Positions 16,655-24,241 of a stretch of DNA of 43,445 nt are shown one piece after another. The notes beneath the pieces are model-generated. The model was not told the origin of the DNA and searched no databases. It worked only from the letters and a program-made list of their open reading frames with translations. The DNA lies in NCBI GenBank assembly GCA_964638715.1, contig CAZWZF010000041.1, positions 1 through 43,445 on the forward strand. Direction: 5' to 3'. The stretch is from JBAXQQ01 sp037131695 (lineage in GTDB: Bacteria > Armatimonadota > Hebobacteria > CAIYQO01). The position numbers and the translations under genes are program-made. Every line of letters begins with the position of its first letter. Within the stretch, counting starts at the first letter, position 1.

Positions 16655-18397
16655 ATGACCAAGTTTCTTCGCTATAATATAACCCCCGATGAATGGCAGG
16701 TTGTTTCTGCTGATACTGTTTTTACATTGCCTGCCGGTGTGGTACTTTCCTTTGATATTGCCAGTGGCGGACATTGGTACGGGCATGGTTTTGCCAATCG
16801 CCAACCTTACCCGCTGGAACGCGAAGATATTAATTTTCCCAAGTTCGCCGTCAACAATATACAGGCTCCGGTATGGATTGCATCGGTTGGCGTCGCGATA
16901 TTGATTGAAACTAACCAGGCGTTGTCGGTTCATCTCGACCCTATCGCCAACCTATTGAGTATATCCTGCACGGCGGATGATGTTACTGTGCGATTGTTCG
17001 CTGACAAAGACGCTCCTTCTGCTGCCCGGCGCTGCCTGAAGCATCTCGGTTGGCCTGCGCCAACCCCGGCGAATAATCTATTGGGGGACAGCATCTTCTG
17101 TACATGGACGCAATACCCGCGCTGTATAACGCAGGATAAAATTATTGATATGGCTAAACAGATTCGCGACCATGGATACCCATCTTCGGTGCTTACCATC
17201 GACGACCGCTGGGAAAGCGGGTTTGGCGAATTGCAATTCAGCAGCGATTTTCCCAACCCCGCCGGTATGATCGCCGAACTTCACCAACTCGGTTTTCAGG
17301 TTTTATTATGGGTGACTCCATTCGTTAATATCGGCACTGCCAATTATGACATGCTGGGTGAAAAAGGATGGCTGGTGCCGCGCAAAGACGGCAACGGTCC
17401 GGCAACCTTCACCTGGTGGGGGGGTAACGCAGGTTTAATCGACCTGACTAACCCGGATGGCCATGCCTGGTTCAAAGCGCAATTGCTGCGGTTGCGCGAT
17501 GATGTAGGCATTGACGGATTCAAGATTGATGGCGGCGACGCCAAGTACCAGCCAAACCCGGCAGAATCGGCTTGGTACGATTGCCCGGGTCCTTCCGGCT
17601 ATTCCGATATTTTACTCAGCCTGTTTGAAGAAATAGCTCCCGGAATGTGCGAAACACGCACCGCCTGGGTGTCGCAACGCCGCAATATATTATGGCGCGA
17701 AGGTGGCAAAGATTCACACTGGGGCATAGAGAATGGCCTGTCAGCACTGGTGACGCTGGGATTAAACCTGTCAGTGATGGGTTATGATATGCTGATGCCG
17801 GATATGGTGCCGGGCAGAGTACAGACAATGATAAGCAATATGCCGCTTCCGACTGACGAATTCTTTGTTCGTTGGACCGAGGCATCCGCTTTCTTCCCGT
17901 TGCTGCAATTCAGCTATTTCCCCTGGAACTATCAAGGTGCCGCCGCAGAATCCGCTCTTGAGTATGCGAAAATCCATAAAGCACTGGAAAGCTATCTGCA
18001 ATCAATCACGGCTAACAGAACAGAGCCAATTATGCGTCCAATGTGGTGGACAGCACCGGAACGTCTCGAATGCCTTTCCTGCGGCGACCAGTGGCTGTTA
18101 GGCCCGGATTTGTTGGTGGCACCGGTACTTGCGCCGCATCAGCTAATTCGCGATATCATCCTGCCCGGCGGAACTTGGATAGATGTGTGGACAGGAAAAG
18201 AATACAACGAATCAATCATTATCAGCCATTCTGCGCCATGTCCCGGCATCCCACTGTTTGTTCGTGCCGACAATAAAGAATTATTGGAATCATTACAAGC
18301 GGCGGTAAAAGCTATGCCGTATGGTAAAGTAAAACCAGGCATTACCACCACAACCTGGGAAAGCGGGTTGGATCGAGATATTAAGGTTACAGGGTAG
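16655..18397 (+). CDS. GH31 family alpha-glycosidase
   Basis: Cytoplasmic protein of 580 residues. The start at 16655 is chosen because AGAGGA lies 10 nt upstream and the earlier ATG (16634) abuts a -10-like hexamer. GH31 signatures: PSSVLTIDDRWESGFG, LGFQVLLWVTPFVN, and DGFKIDGGD with nucleophile Asp292. RTAWVSQRRNILWREGG is followed by KDSHWG, where Asp353 is the likely acid/base. The barrel is followed by the typical beta tail WLLGPDLLVAPVL and LPGGTWIDVWTG. GH31 enzymes release alpha-linked glucose, xylose or related sugars by a retaining mechanism. The protein is shorter than most GH31 members because the N-terminal beta domain is compact (about 1-120). Closely followed by a beta-helix gene and a clan-A glycosidase on the same strand. 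Confidence 0.9.
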   Translation: MTKFLRYNITPDEWQVVSADTVFTLPAGVVLSFDIASGGHWYGHGFANRQPYPLEREDINFPKFAVNNIQAPVWIASVGVAILIETNQALSVHLDPIANLLSISCTADDVTVRLFADKDAPSAARRCLKHLGWPAPTPANNLLGDSIFCTWTQYPRCITQDKIIDMAKQIRDHGYPSSVLTIDDRWESGFGELQFSSDFPNPAGMIAELHQLGFQVLLWVTPFVNIGTANYDMLGEKGWLVPRKDGNGPATFTWWGGNAGLIDLTNPDGHAWFKAQLLRLRDDVGIDGFKIDGGDAKYQPNPAESAWYDCPGPSGYSDILLSLFEEIAPGMCETRTAWVSQRRNILWREGGKDSHWGIENGLSALVTLGLNLSVMGYDMLMPDMVPGRVQTMISNMPLPTDEFFVRWTEASAFFPLLQFSYFPWNYQGAAAESALEYAKIHKALESYLQSITANRTEPIMRPMWWTAPERLECLSCGDQWLLGPDLLVAPVLAPHQLIRDIILPGGTWIDVWTGKEYNESIIISHSAPCPGIPLFVRADNKELLESLQAAVKAMPYGKVKPGITTTTWESGLDRDIKVTG

Positions 18398-18496
18398 AAT
18401 AATTAAAAATTGAAAATTACGAATTAAAAATTATTTTGATTGTGAGGTTTGCAGTATTTACATGGTTAGTAAGTATTGGTTCTGATGGAGATAGAC

Positions 18497-19711
18497 ATGA
18501 GTGAATTATTTTTAACTGCTGAAGAATGTAAAAATGCATCCAGTATTCAGCAACATATTGATCTTTTGGCAAAATCCGGTGGCGGTGTGTTGAATCTACC
18601 TGCGGGTAATTTCACCCTTGACCGCGGCTTGCGATTGTATGATGTCATCACAATAAATGGTAAAGGAAAAAACACCATACTGCGCAAAGCACCGGGGAAA
18701 GTCTATCCGCTTGCTGGATACCATAATTACGGAATGCGCGATTTGCCGCTTGTTTCAACAGATGGATTGGAAACGGGAATGACGGTATGGATTACTGACG
18801 ACCGTACCGGCGGTTTTCACGAGACCATCGCCACTATCACCTGGGTAAAGGACAGATGGGTTGGTATCGACCAGGGGATTCGGAATGATTTAACCGCAAA
18901 TGCATCGCCGCGGGTTATCACCCAATACCCTCTGATATGGGCAGACTCCGCTAAAAATATTAAGATATCTAATCTCACCATTGAAGGGAACAAGACAGGC
19001 GACCCGTATGAACTCGGTTCATGCCGTGGCGGTGCGATATACTTCATAAATTCTGCCAATGCAGAAGTTAATCACGTAAAAGTAAATGATTTTGCCGGCG
19101 AAGGCATCAGTTTTCAAATGTGCCAATCGGTACGAATATTAAACAGCAGTTTTACCGGCAATCGCGGCAATGGCCTGCATCCAGGCGCAGGCAGCACCGA
19201 TGTTTTATTTGACAACTGCGTTGCTGATAACAATGAACGGTATGGATTTTTCTTTTGTGTCCGCGCCAATCACATCACCGTGCGCAACTCTAAATTCCGC
19301 GGAAATCAAATGGGAATGTCGTTGGGAGCAAGGGATTGCTATAACCTGATAGAAGATTGCATCATTGAAAATAATCGCGACGGCGGTATCGGAACCCGGC
19401 CTGACCCGATACCGATTGAAGTTCATTCCTGTATTATTCGGCGTTGTATTATTGCCAATAACGGAAACTCGCCACAAATAGATTTGCAGGGGCCGATTCA
19501 TGATATATCGATAGAGGATTGTGAAATAACCGGAACCGGAGCGGAAATTCATGTTGATATAGAAGCTAACAACATCTATTTAAACAATAATACCCATAAT
19601 GGCCATTCGCCAAAAATTATTGCAGAAATGCAATCTCTTGTCTCTGATAAACCGCTATTTTCATGCGGGTGCGAGTCAACAATTGCCGATGATTTGCGGC
19701 ATTTATTGTAA
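18497..19711 (+). CDS. Right-handed parallel beta-helix protein
   Basis: Protein of 404 residues, no signal peptide. An in-frame TTG at 18476 exists, but GGAG at 18487-18490 places the start at ATG 18497. The N-terminus (SSIQQHIDLLAKSGGG, LNLPAGNF, ITINGKGKNTILRKA) is the pectate-lyase-3-like cap. Residues about 160-380 are coils of the beta-helix with repeated N-x-x-F-x-x-N and I-x-x-C patterns (ILNSSFTGNRGNGLHPG, ITVRNSKFRGNQMGMSLG, IEDCIIENNRDGGIG). The fold serves pectate lyases, GH28-like hydrolases and epimerases; no catalytic triad could be assigned. It is 100 bp after the GH31 gene and 50 bp before the GH5-like gene, so probably the same transcript. Confidence 0.8.
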   Translation: MSELFLTAEECKNASSIQQHIDLLAKSGGGVLNLPAGNFTLDRGLRLYDVITINGKGKNTILRKAPGKVYPLAGYHNYGMRDLPLVSTDGLETGMTVWITDDRTGGFHETIATITWVKDRWVGIDQGIRNDLTANASPRVITQYPLIWADSAKNIKISNLTIEGNKTGDPYELGSCRGGAIYFINSANAEVNHVKVNDFAGEGISFQMCQSVRILNSSFTGNRGNGLHPGAGSTDVLFDNCVADNNERYGFFFCVRANHITVRNSKFRGNQMGMSLGARDCYNLIEDCIIENNRDGGIGTRPDPIPIEVHSCIIRRCIIANNGNSPQIDLQGPIHDISIEDCEITGTGAEIHVDIEANNIYLNNNTHNGHSPKIIAEMQSLVSDKPLFSCGCESTIADDLRHLL

Positions 19712-19718
19712 TATCTGT

Positions 19719-19743
19719 GGTCACTTCGACAGTCTCAGTGACC
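19719..19743. repeat. GGTCACT...AGTGACC intergenic palindrome
   Basis: Seven-bp arms GGTCACT (19719-19725) and AGTGACC (19737-19743) around CGACAGTCTC. It fills half of the 50-bp gap between two enzyme genes. It resembles the CTTCGACAAGCTCAGTGACC palindromes scattered in many environmental genomes, so a mobile repeat insertion is likely. Confidence 0.6.
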
Positions 19744-19761
19744 GAAATTAAGGACAAAAAA

Positions 19762-21429
19762 ATGAATAAATACACCCTTAATATTGATGGTTATTTCGAG
19801 TGCGACGGCGCACGATTTATTCCGGTTGGCGCAAACTGGTGGCCAGCTTCCTGCGGTGTTGAACTGTGGCAGCAATGGCCGGAAGATGAAATAAAACATG
19901 ACCTTGATGTCATGGTAAAGCTGGGTTTAAACAGCCTGCGTTTCTTTCTGCGCTGGCAGGATTTCGAACCGGAAGCCGGTGTATACAACCATCTAAACTT
20001 CGAGAGATTGGATATGCTGCTTGGCTGGTTTGCCGAACACAATCTTGCTGCCCATCCTTCTCTTTTCGTCGGATTCATGAGCGGAGGCGTATTCTGGCCG
20101 CAGTGGAAGGAGGGTCGCAATCTATTTTCTGACCCATATATGTGCGAACGCTCAACCGCATTTGCTAAAGAAGCGACCAAAGTAATTGCGCGTCACAAAA
20201 ATTGTGTGTTGGCAATAGATCAGGGTAACGAATTATGCTGCCTGGAAGATAGCAGGCAGGCACCGCCGTCAGCAGTTCAAAACTGGTGCAGCGATATCAA
20301 CCTGGCTATTCGCACAGAATGGCAAAATGCGATAATTATCAGTGGCAACGAACAAAACCAGATACAAAGCGATACCGGATGGCGGTTAGATAATCAGCAG
20401 GATTGCGACTTGTTGAGCATGCACGCCTACCCGGTGCCAGGCTGGCATTCGGTAGCATTTGATGGCATGACCGACCTGTTCTGCCAATCTCTGCTGCCGT
20501 TTTATACCAGGGTTGCCCGGGAGTTTGCCCCGGTGATGGTGCAGGAATTCGGCACTATTGTGACATTTGGTAAAAAACAGCAGGATTCCTACCTGAAAAC
20601 CATCTTGCCGGAATGTTGGAAATCTGGATCCAACGGCTTTCTATGGTGGTGCCTGCGCGATATCACCGGCGATATACATCCCTATTCCGCCCATGGATTT
20701 GAGACAACCCTTGGTTTAATTGATGCCAATGACAACGTAAAACCAGGTTTGGAATATTATATCAAGTTCTGTAAATCGCTGAATGAATTGCCAGCACCAA
20801 TTGAGTCCAAAAATGCCATCGGTCTGTATTGGCCAAAGTTCTGGTGGAACCGCGACGTACCAGAAAACGCGGGGAATAATCCATCTACTAATACCAGCCA
20901 TCTGCTGATAGCCAATCATTTACTGCGCACCGGTGGTCATGATGTCCAAATTGTTCGCGGTGATTTACCGTTGACCGGCGATGTGAAAGTGCTGATTATC
21001 ACCAGTATCAACCTGCGGGTAGAAGAAGCGGAAGCATTATCCGAATGGGTACTAAACGGTGGAAAATTAATCTGGCATGGTGTCGATAATGAGACATGGG
21101 GAACAGCATATAAAAATCTTATAGGTGCAGTACCGGTCGATTACCGCGCTATTGCCGGACCAAGAATTGGTGAAATCGGTGGTAAAAACTGGAGTTTCAA
21201 TAGTTTTCCTCGCGGCAAACGCTGTGAAATAGAAACTCGCGGTGCAGATGTATTGATAGCAGACCAGGATGGCAACCCGCTGGCAACCCGCTATCACCTT
21301 GGCAAGGGAACCGTAATAGCAGTATATCCCACCGTCGAAGATATGCCGGTTAGTGTTTCGGATAACCCGGCAAAACGCGATGAATGGGCGGCATGGTATG
21401 AAGCAATGCTGGTGGAAGTCGAGAAGTAA
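19762..21429 (+). CDS. GH5-like clan-A glycoside hydrolase with C-terminal GATase-like domain
   Basis: Cytoplasmic protein of 555 residues; start ATG 19762 with AAGGA 7 nt upstream (an earlier GTG at 19717 lies in a palindromic repeat). The barrel occupies about 1-345: FIPVGANWWP, MVKLGLNSLRFFLRWQDFEP, then DQGNE with candidate acid/base Glu157 and MVQEFG with candidate nucleophile Glu262. This is the pattern of GH5-type beta-mannanases and related retaining enzymes. The tail (about 355-555) reads IGLYWPKFWWN, LLIANHLLRTGGHDVQIV, DVKVLIITSINLR and SEWVLNGGKLIWHG, a class I glutamine-amidotransferase-like fold as found in GH42 trimerisation domains. Substrate probably a beta-linked hexose polymer fragment; not determinable further. 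Confidence 0.82.
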   Translation: MNKYTLNIDGYFECDGARFIPVGANWWPASCGVELWQQWPEDEIKHDLDVMVKLGLNSLRFFLRWQDFEPEAGVYNHLNFERLDMLLGWFAEHNLAAHPSLFVGFMSGGVFWPQWKEGRNLFSDPYMCERSTAFAKEATKVIARHKNCVLAIDQGNELCCLEDSRQAPPSAVQNWCSDINLAIRTEWQNAIIISGNEQNQIQSDTGWRLDNQQDCDLLSMHAYPVPGWHSVAFDGMTDLFCQSLLPFYTRVAREFAPVMVQEFGTIVTFGKKQQDSYLKTILPECWKSGSNGFLWWCLRDITGDIHPYSAHGFETTLGLIDANDNVKPGLEYYIKFCKSLNELPAPIESKNAIGLYWPKFWWNRDVPENAGNNPSTNTSHLLIANHLLRTGGHDVQIVRGDLPLTGDVKVLIITSINLRVEEAEALSEWVLNGGKLIWHGVDNETWGTAYKNLIGAVPVDYRAIAGPRIGEIGGKNWSFNSFPRGKRCEIETRGADVLIADQDGNPLATRYHLGKGTVIAVYPTVEDMPVSVSDNPAKRDEWAAWYEAMLVEVEK

Positions 21430-21533
21430 TAAGTTCTGTTCTCGTCAAAACCAATTAGTTAAACCATAATTTCAATTAATATATAGCCAGTTACAGAAAT
21501 TTACTGCGGCGAAATAAGAAGCTAAATTTATCA

Positions 21534-21557
21534 ACGCGGAGATTTTGGTCTCCGCGT
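21534..21557. terminator. Hairpin between convergent genes
   Basis: Perfect 9-bp stem ACGCGGAGA/TCTCCGCGT with a 6-nt loop, between the stops of the converging genes at 21429 (+) and 21589 (-). T-tracts are poor on both sides, so bidirectional termination is only probable. Confidence 0.5.
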
Positions 21558-21588
21558 CGGTATCTATGCTAACTATATGAAATCTATG

Positions 21589-22740
21589 TTAATTTTTCTT
21601 CATGTATAAAGTGAGCAACGCTAATATCTTTTCGCTTCCAGGTACTTTATTTTTAACATTTTCATTGGCATAATCAATTGGTAACTTACCATCTATATCT
21701 TTAACATCAATGCTAATCCCTTTATCCAACAACATTTTAACTAATTCAATATCACCTGATATAATCGCAAAATTAATTACCGATTTATTATATATGGCAT
21801 CTGCTTCTTTGTTAATCTTCTTCTCCACCAACATTTTTATACGATTTTGCACTGTCATTGGCATCTTTTTTTCATCAATTAATCCGTGTTTAAACTTTTC
21901 ATCTTCTAAATATCTATAAACAAAAGTGAAATGATCCACTAATTCTTTATTCGTTTCATTTTCCTTTATTGCATTATCTAACCATCTGCTTAAACTTTTT
22001 AAAAAAGAATTGTAAGCAGGAGATTGATTCCAATGTATTAATTTTGCTTTATCTGGATATTGCTCAGATATATACCTACATACTGCAAAATCTAATCCCA
22101 TTTTTTTAATTTCATTATCATTTGACAATGAAATTAAATTACTTGCTGCTTTTGCATATTCATCCACTATATCACTATAGCTAACGTTATATTTAGTATA
22201 AGAAAGGTTTGTATCTAATACAAATTCTAAATGTTCCCTTATTTTTATATTTCTATCCTTATAATCTGATTTAAAAAGTGAATCAACTATATCATTATGA
22301 AATTTCAATATTTTAAGTGTATCTTCTCCTTCAATTTTTGATAATAAATTTTCTTCATTAATGACATTCTCAATAGGGATATGAGTGTAACATAACTGAT
22401 CCCTATCAATCATTAATTGCAATTCATAATTATTTGAATATTTATACTTATCTATCATTGATTGGTACAATTTAATGTTAGTGACATTATCTCTATCTTT
22501 ACGATTTGTTCTTGTCACCCACTTTTCTCTATTAATAATATTGTTGAGCATCGTTAATTCATTTTCAAAGTCTAATTCAAGTTCCTTTATAATATTATCT
22601 ATTATTTTCTGTTTCATCACCTTAACTTCATCAACAGTATTTATATTTTCAATATCTTTTAAGATAACATCTCTTTTGGCTTGGTCTGCCCATGAAAAAG
22701 TTGATGTTAATAATAACAATATCAATAAAAATTTTATCAT
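21589..22740 (-). CDS. Secreted ankyrin-repeat protein, A+T-rich
   Basis: Protein of 383 residues with a Sec signal peptide (MIKFLLILLLLTSTFSWA then DQ) and CGGAG 9 nt before the ATG. Most of the chain is a charged, helix-rich region of no recognised family, rich in Lys, Asn, Asp and Ile. The C-terminus (about 310-370) holds ankyrin-type units: SVINFAIISGDIELVKMLLD, KGISIDVKDIDGKLPIDYAN. Ankyrin repeats mediate protein-protein contacts. Base and codon use are visibly more A+T-rich than in the surrounding enzyme genes, and tandem GGGGTC repeats lie just upstream, both suggesting acquisition by transfer. No link to carbohydrate breakdown is evident. Confidence 0.75.
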   Translation of the reverse strand: MIKFLLILLLLTSTFSWADQAKRDVILKDIENINTVDEVKVMKQKIIDNIIKELELDFENELTMLNNIINREKWVTRTNRKDRDNVTNIKLYQSMIDKYKYSNNYELQLMIDRDQLCYTHIPIENVINEENLLSKIEGEDTLKILKFHNDIVDSLFKSDYKDRNIKIREHLEFVLDTNLSYTKYNVSYSDIVDEYAKAASNLISLSNDNEIKKMGLDFAVCRYISEQYPDKAKLIHWNQSPAYNSFLKSLSRWLDNAIKENETNKELVDHFTFVYRYLEDEKFKHGLIDEKKMPMTVQNRIKMLVEKKINKEADAIYNKSVINFAIISGDIELVKMLLDKGISIDVKDIDGKLPIDYANENVKNKVPGSEKILALLTLYMKKN

Positions 22741-22784
22741 GATATATTTCTCCGTTATTAATTTAATTACGTACTTTTTTGCAC

Positions 22785-22812
22785 TGTAATTTGGGGTCTG
22801 TAATTTGGGGTC
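22785..22812. repeat. Tandem TGTAATTTGGGGTC repeat
   Basis: Two exact 14-bp units back to back (22785-22798, 22799-22812) followed by AGAC, upstream of the ankyrin gene. TTTGGGGTCAGAC motifs recur as dispersed repeats in many environmental genomes. Confidence 0.75.
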
Positions 22813-22919
22813 AGACTACAAAAAACATCTTACCACTCAAATTATCGATATTTTTATTATTCATCATACACCCATGATACAAATAATCTTTATGTCCGGC
22901 AAGCAATTGAGTAATCAAT

Positions 22920-22990
22920 GTTTCGCCGCTCTGCAGCTTTTATCAGGTTTTTATACATTTGCTATTAATATGTCGCCCCTCTGGGGCTGT
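22920..22990. repeat. Degenerate palindromic modules (CGCCCCTCTGGGGC type)
   Basis: GCCCC-TCT-GGGGC at 22975-22987 preceded by TATTAATATGTC, with a weaker partner around CGCCGCTCTGCAGCT at 22923-22937. Layout and flanks resemble single units of the composite elements at 8521 and 38347. The 318-bp gap 22741-23058 holds nothing else apart from the tandem repeat. Confidence 0.5.
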
Positions 22991-23058
22991 GGTATTTATA
23001 AAGATTTAATCATTGTTGTGGAAGTCTATTGAGAATGGAGAGTAACTGGCATTTTCAT

Positions 23059-23951
23059 TCACCGCATAGAAACGCAAACCACGCCGATTAACCCGGTTGC
23101 TATTCCAACTATATGCAGGCGGGTGCAGGACTCGCGCAGTACCACGATGCTATATATCGCAAAGCCGGAGATGCAGGTGCCTACTGCTATGGGAAAACCT
23201 ACGGATGCCATGCCGGATTTTGCCAGGTTATCAAGACCGTGAAACAGGCAAAACGAACTGGTAATGCCAACGATACTGGTGAATGCCGCTAACATGAATA
23301 TATGTTTTGTCGGCAATACCGGACGTTTTCCCCAAATACTGAAATATACCATGCCATTTCCCAATGCGACAATTGGAATTCGTATATGAGCAGTATCTGC
23401 AAATGCCGCTAAATGCGACGGGATGGTCATCATCGTCTGCTGTATGCCATATATAAAAAGTGTTATGATTGCCAGCAGAAACCAGGATGGCGATTTAACA
23501 GGTTCATCTGCCGGGGTATCGGTACTATGGCTGCGGGCAAACCCGAATGCAGCCAAACTGATGAGCAGCGATGATATTCCGATGATATGCAACATCGTAA
23601 GTTTTTCATTAAAGAAGACTATGCCAGCTAAAAACGGAATCACCAATGCCGACTGGCTGACTGACCAGATAACGCTTTGATGCCCGGTACGCATGGCACG
23701 CTGTACCGTGAGCATCCCCAGCGCATTAAGCGAACCGGCAGCCAGCAATATCCCAATCAAAGCCCAGGTATGCGGCGGTATACCACCGGATAATTAGGGA
23801 ATATGATGAATGTGACTGTCAGTGTCATAAGAACTTGTGCGCATTGAAGTACGACTATGCTGACATTATTCCGTGCAGTATAACTCATAAATCCGCCAAC
23901 AAAAGCCCAAATAAGTCCGGTCCCTATCAGCAATAAAACACCAAGTAACAT
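23059..23951 (-). pseudogene. EamA/DMT-family transporter, frameshifted
   Basis: Two adjacent frames together encode a membrane protein of about 297 residues, the usual size of a ten-helix drug/metabolite transporter. The upstream part starts at 23951 (MLLGVLLLIGTGLIWAFVGG) and runs out of frame at 23757 after FIIFPNYP. The rest continues in another frame from about 23790 as GGIPPHTWALIGILLAAGSLN and ends at 23059, with duplicated EamA halves (SVSQSALVIPFLAGIVFFNEKLT; VVLRESCTRLHIVGIATGLIG). One missing base near 23780-23790 would restore a single frame. No slippery sequence is present, so a recent mutation or a sequencing error is more likely than programmed frameshifting. If intact, it would export or import small metabolites or sugars. 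Confidence 0.8.
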
Positions 23952-23965
23952 TCAACAACCTTTTA

Positions 23966-24174
23966 TTTTTTTGACATGATTAACATGATTGACATGATTT
24001 TTTTGGATTCGCCATTTAATAACGTTTCTCTATACTTGATTATTAATTCGTTATTGTCAGGATTATAACCTGCAATGAGATATTCTATTATTTGATAAAC
24101 TATATAATTTACATAGATAGACAGGATAAACAGGATAAACTTAATCATGCTAATCATGTTAATCATGTCTAAAA
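23966..24174. repeat. 209-bp element with 32-bp inverted termini (GACATGATTAACATG type)
   Basis: The left end (23966-23999) and right end (24143-24174) are inverted repeats matching at about 29 of 32 positions, built from CATGATT units. Between them lie about 140 bp of A+T-rich sequence and a GGATAAACAGGATAAAC direct repeat. The termini are the same sequence as the 27-bp inverted repeat at 4395-4462. The structure suggests a MITE-like non-autonomous element; no transposase is visible. Confidence 0.7.
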
Positions 24175-24180
24175 TGTAAA

Positions 24181-24210
24181 ATGGGCAAGATATTTCACTA
24201 TCTTGCCCAT
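24181..24210 (-). terminator. Intrinsic terminator of the 24242 gene
   Basis: Perfect 12-bp stem ATGGGCAAGATA/TATCTTGCCCAT with a 6-nt loop. On the - strand it is followed by a T-rich run (ATTTTACATTTT). It lies about 32 bp after the stop codon of the secreted glycosidase. Confidence 0.75.
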
Positions 24211-24241
24211 CCTGCCTATCCATGTTAATTTTTAAAACTAA

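Noticed and set aside
23757..23790. Programmed ribosomal frameshift in the transporter
   Set aside because: No slippery heptamer or downstream pseudoknot is visible at the junction; a simple indel is the better explanation.
23963..24223. 86-codon open frame on the - strand between the transporter and the glycosidase
   Set aside because: It is made almost entirely of the translated CATGATT repeats and the terminator stem; no ribosome site.
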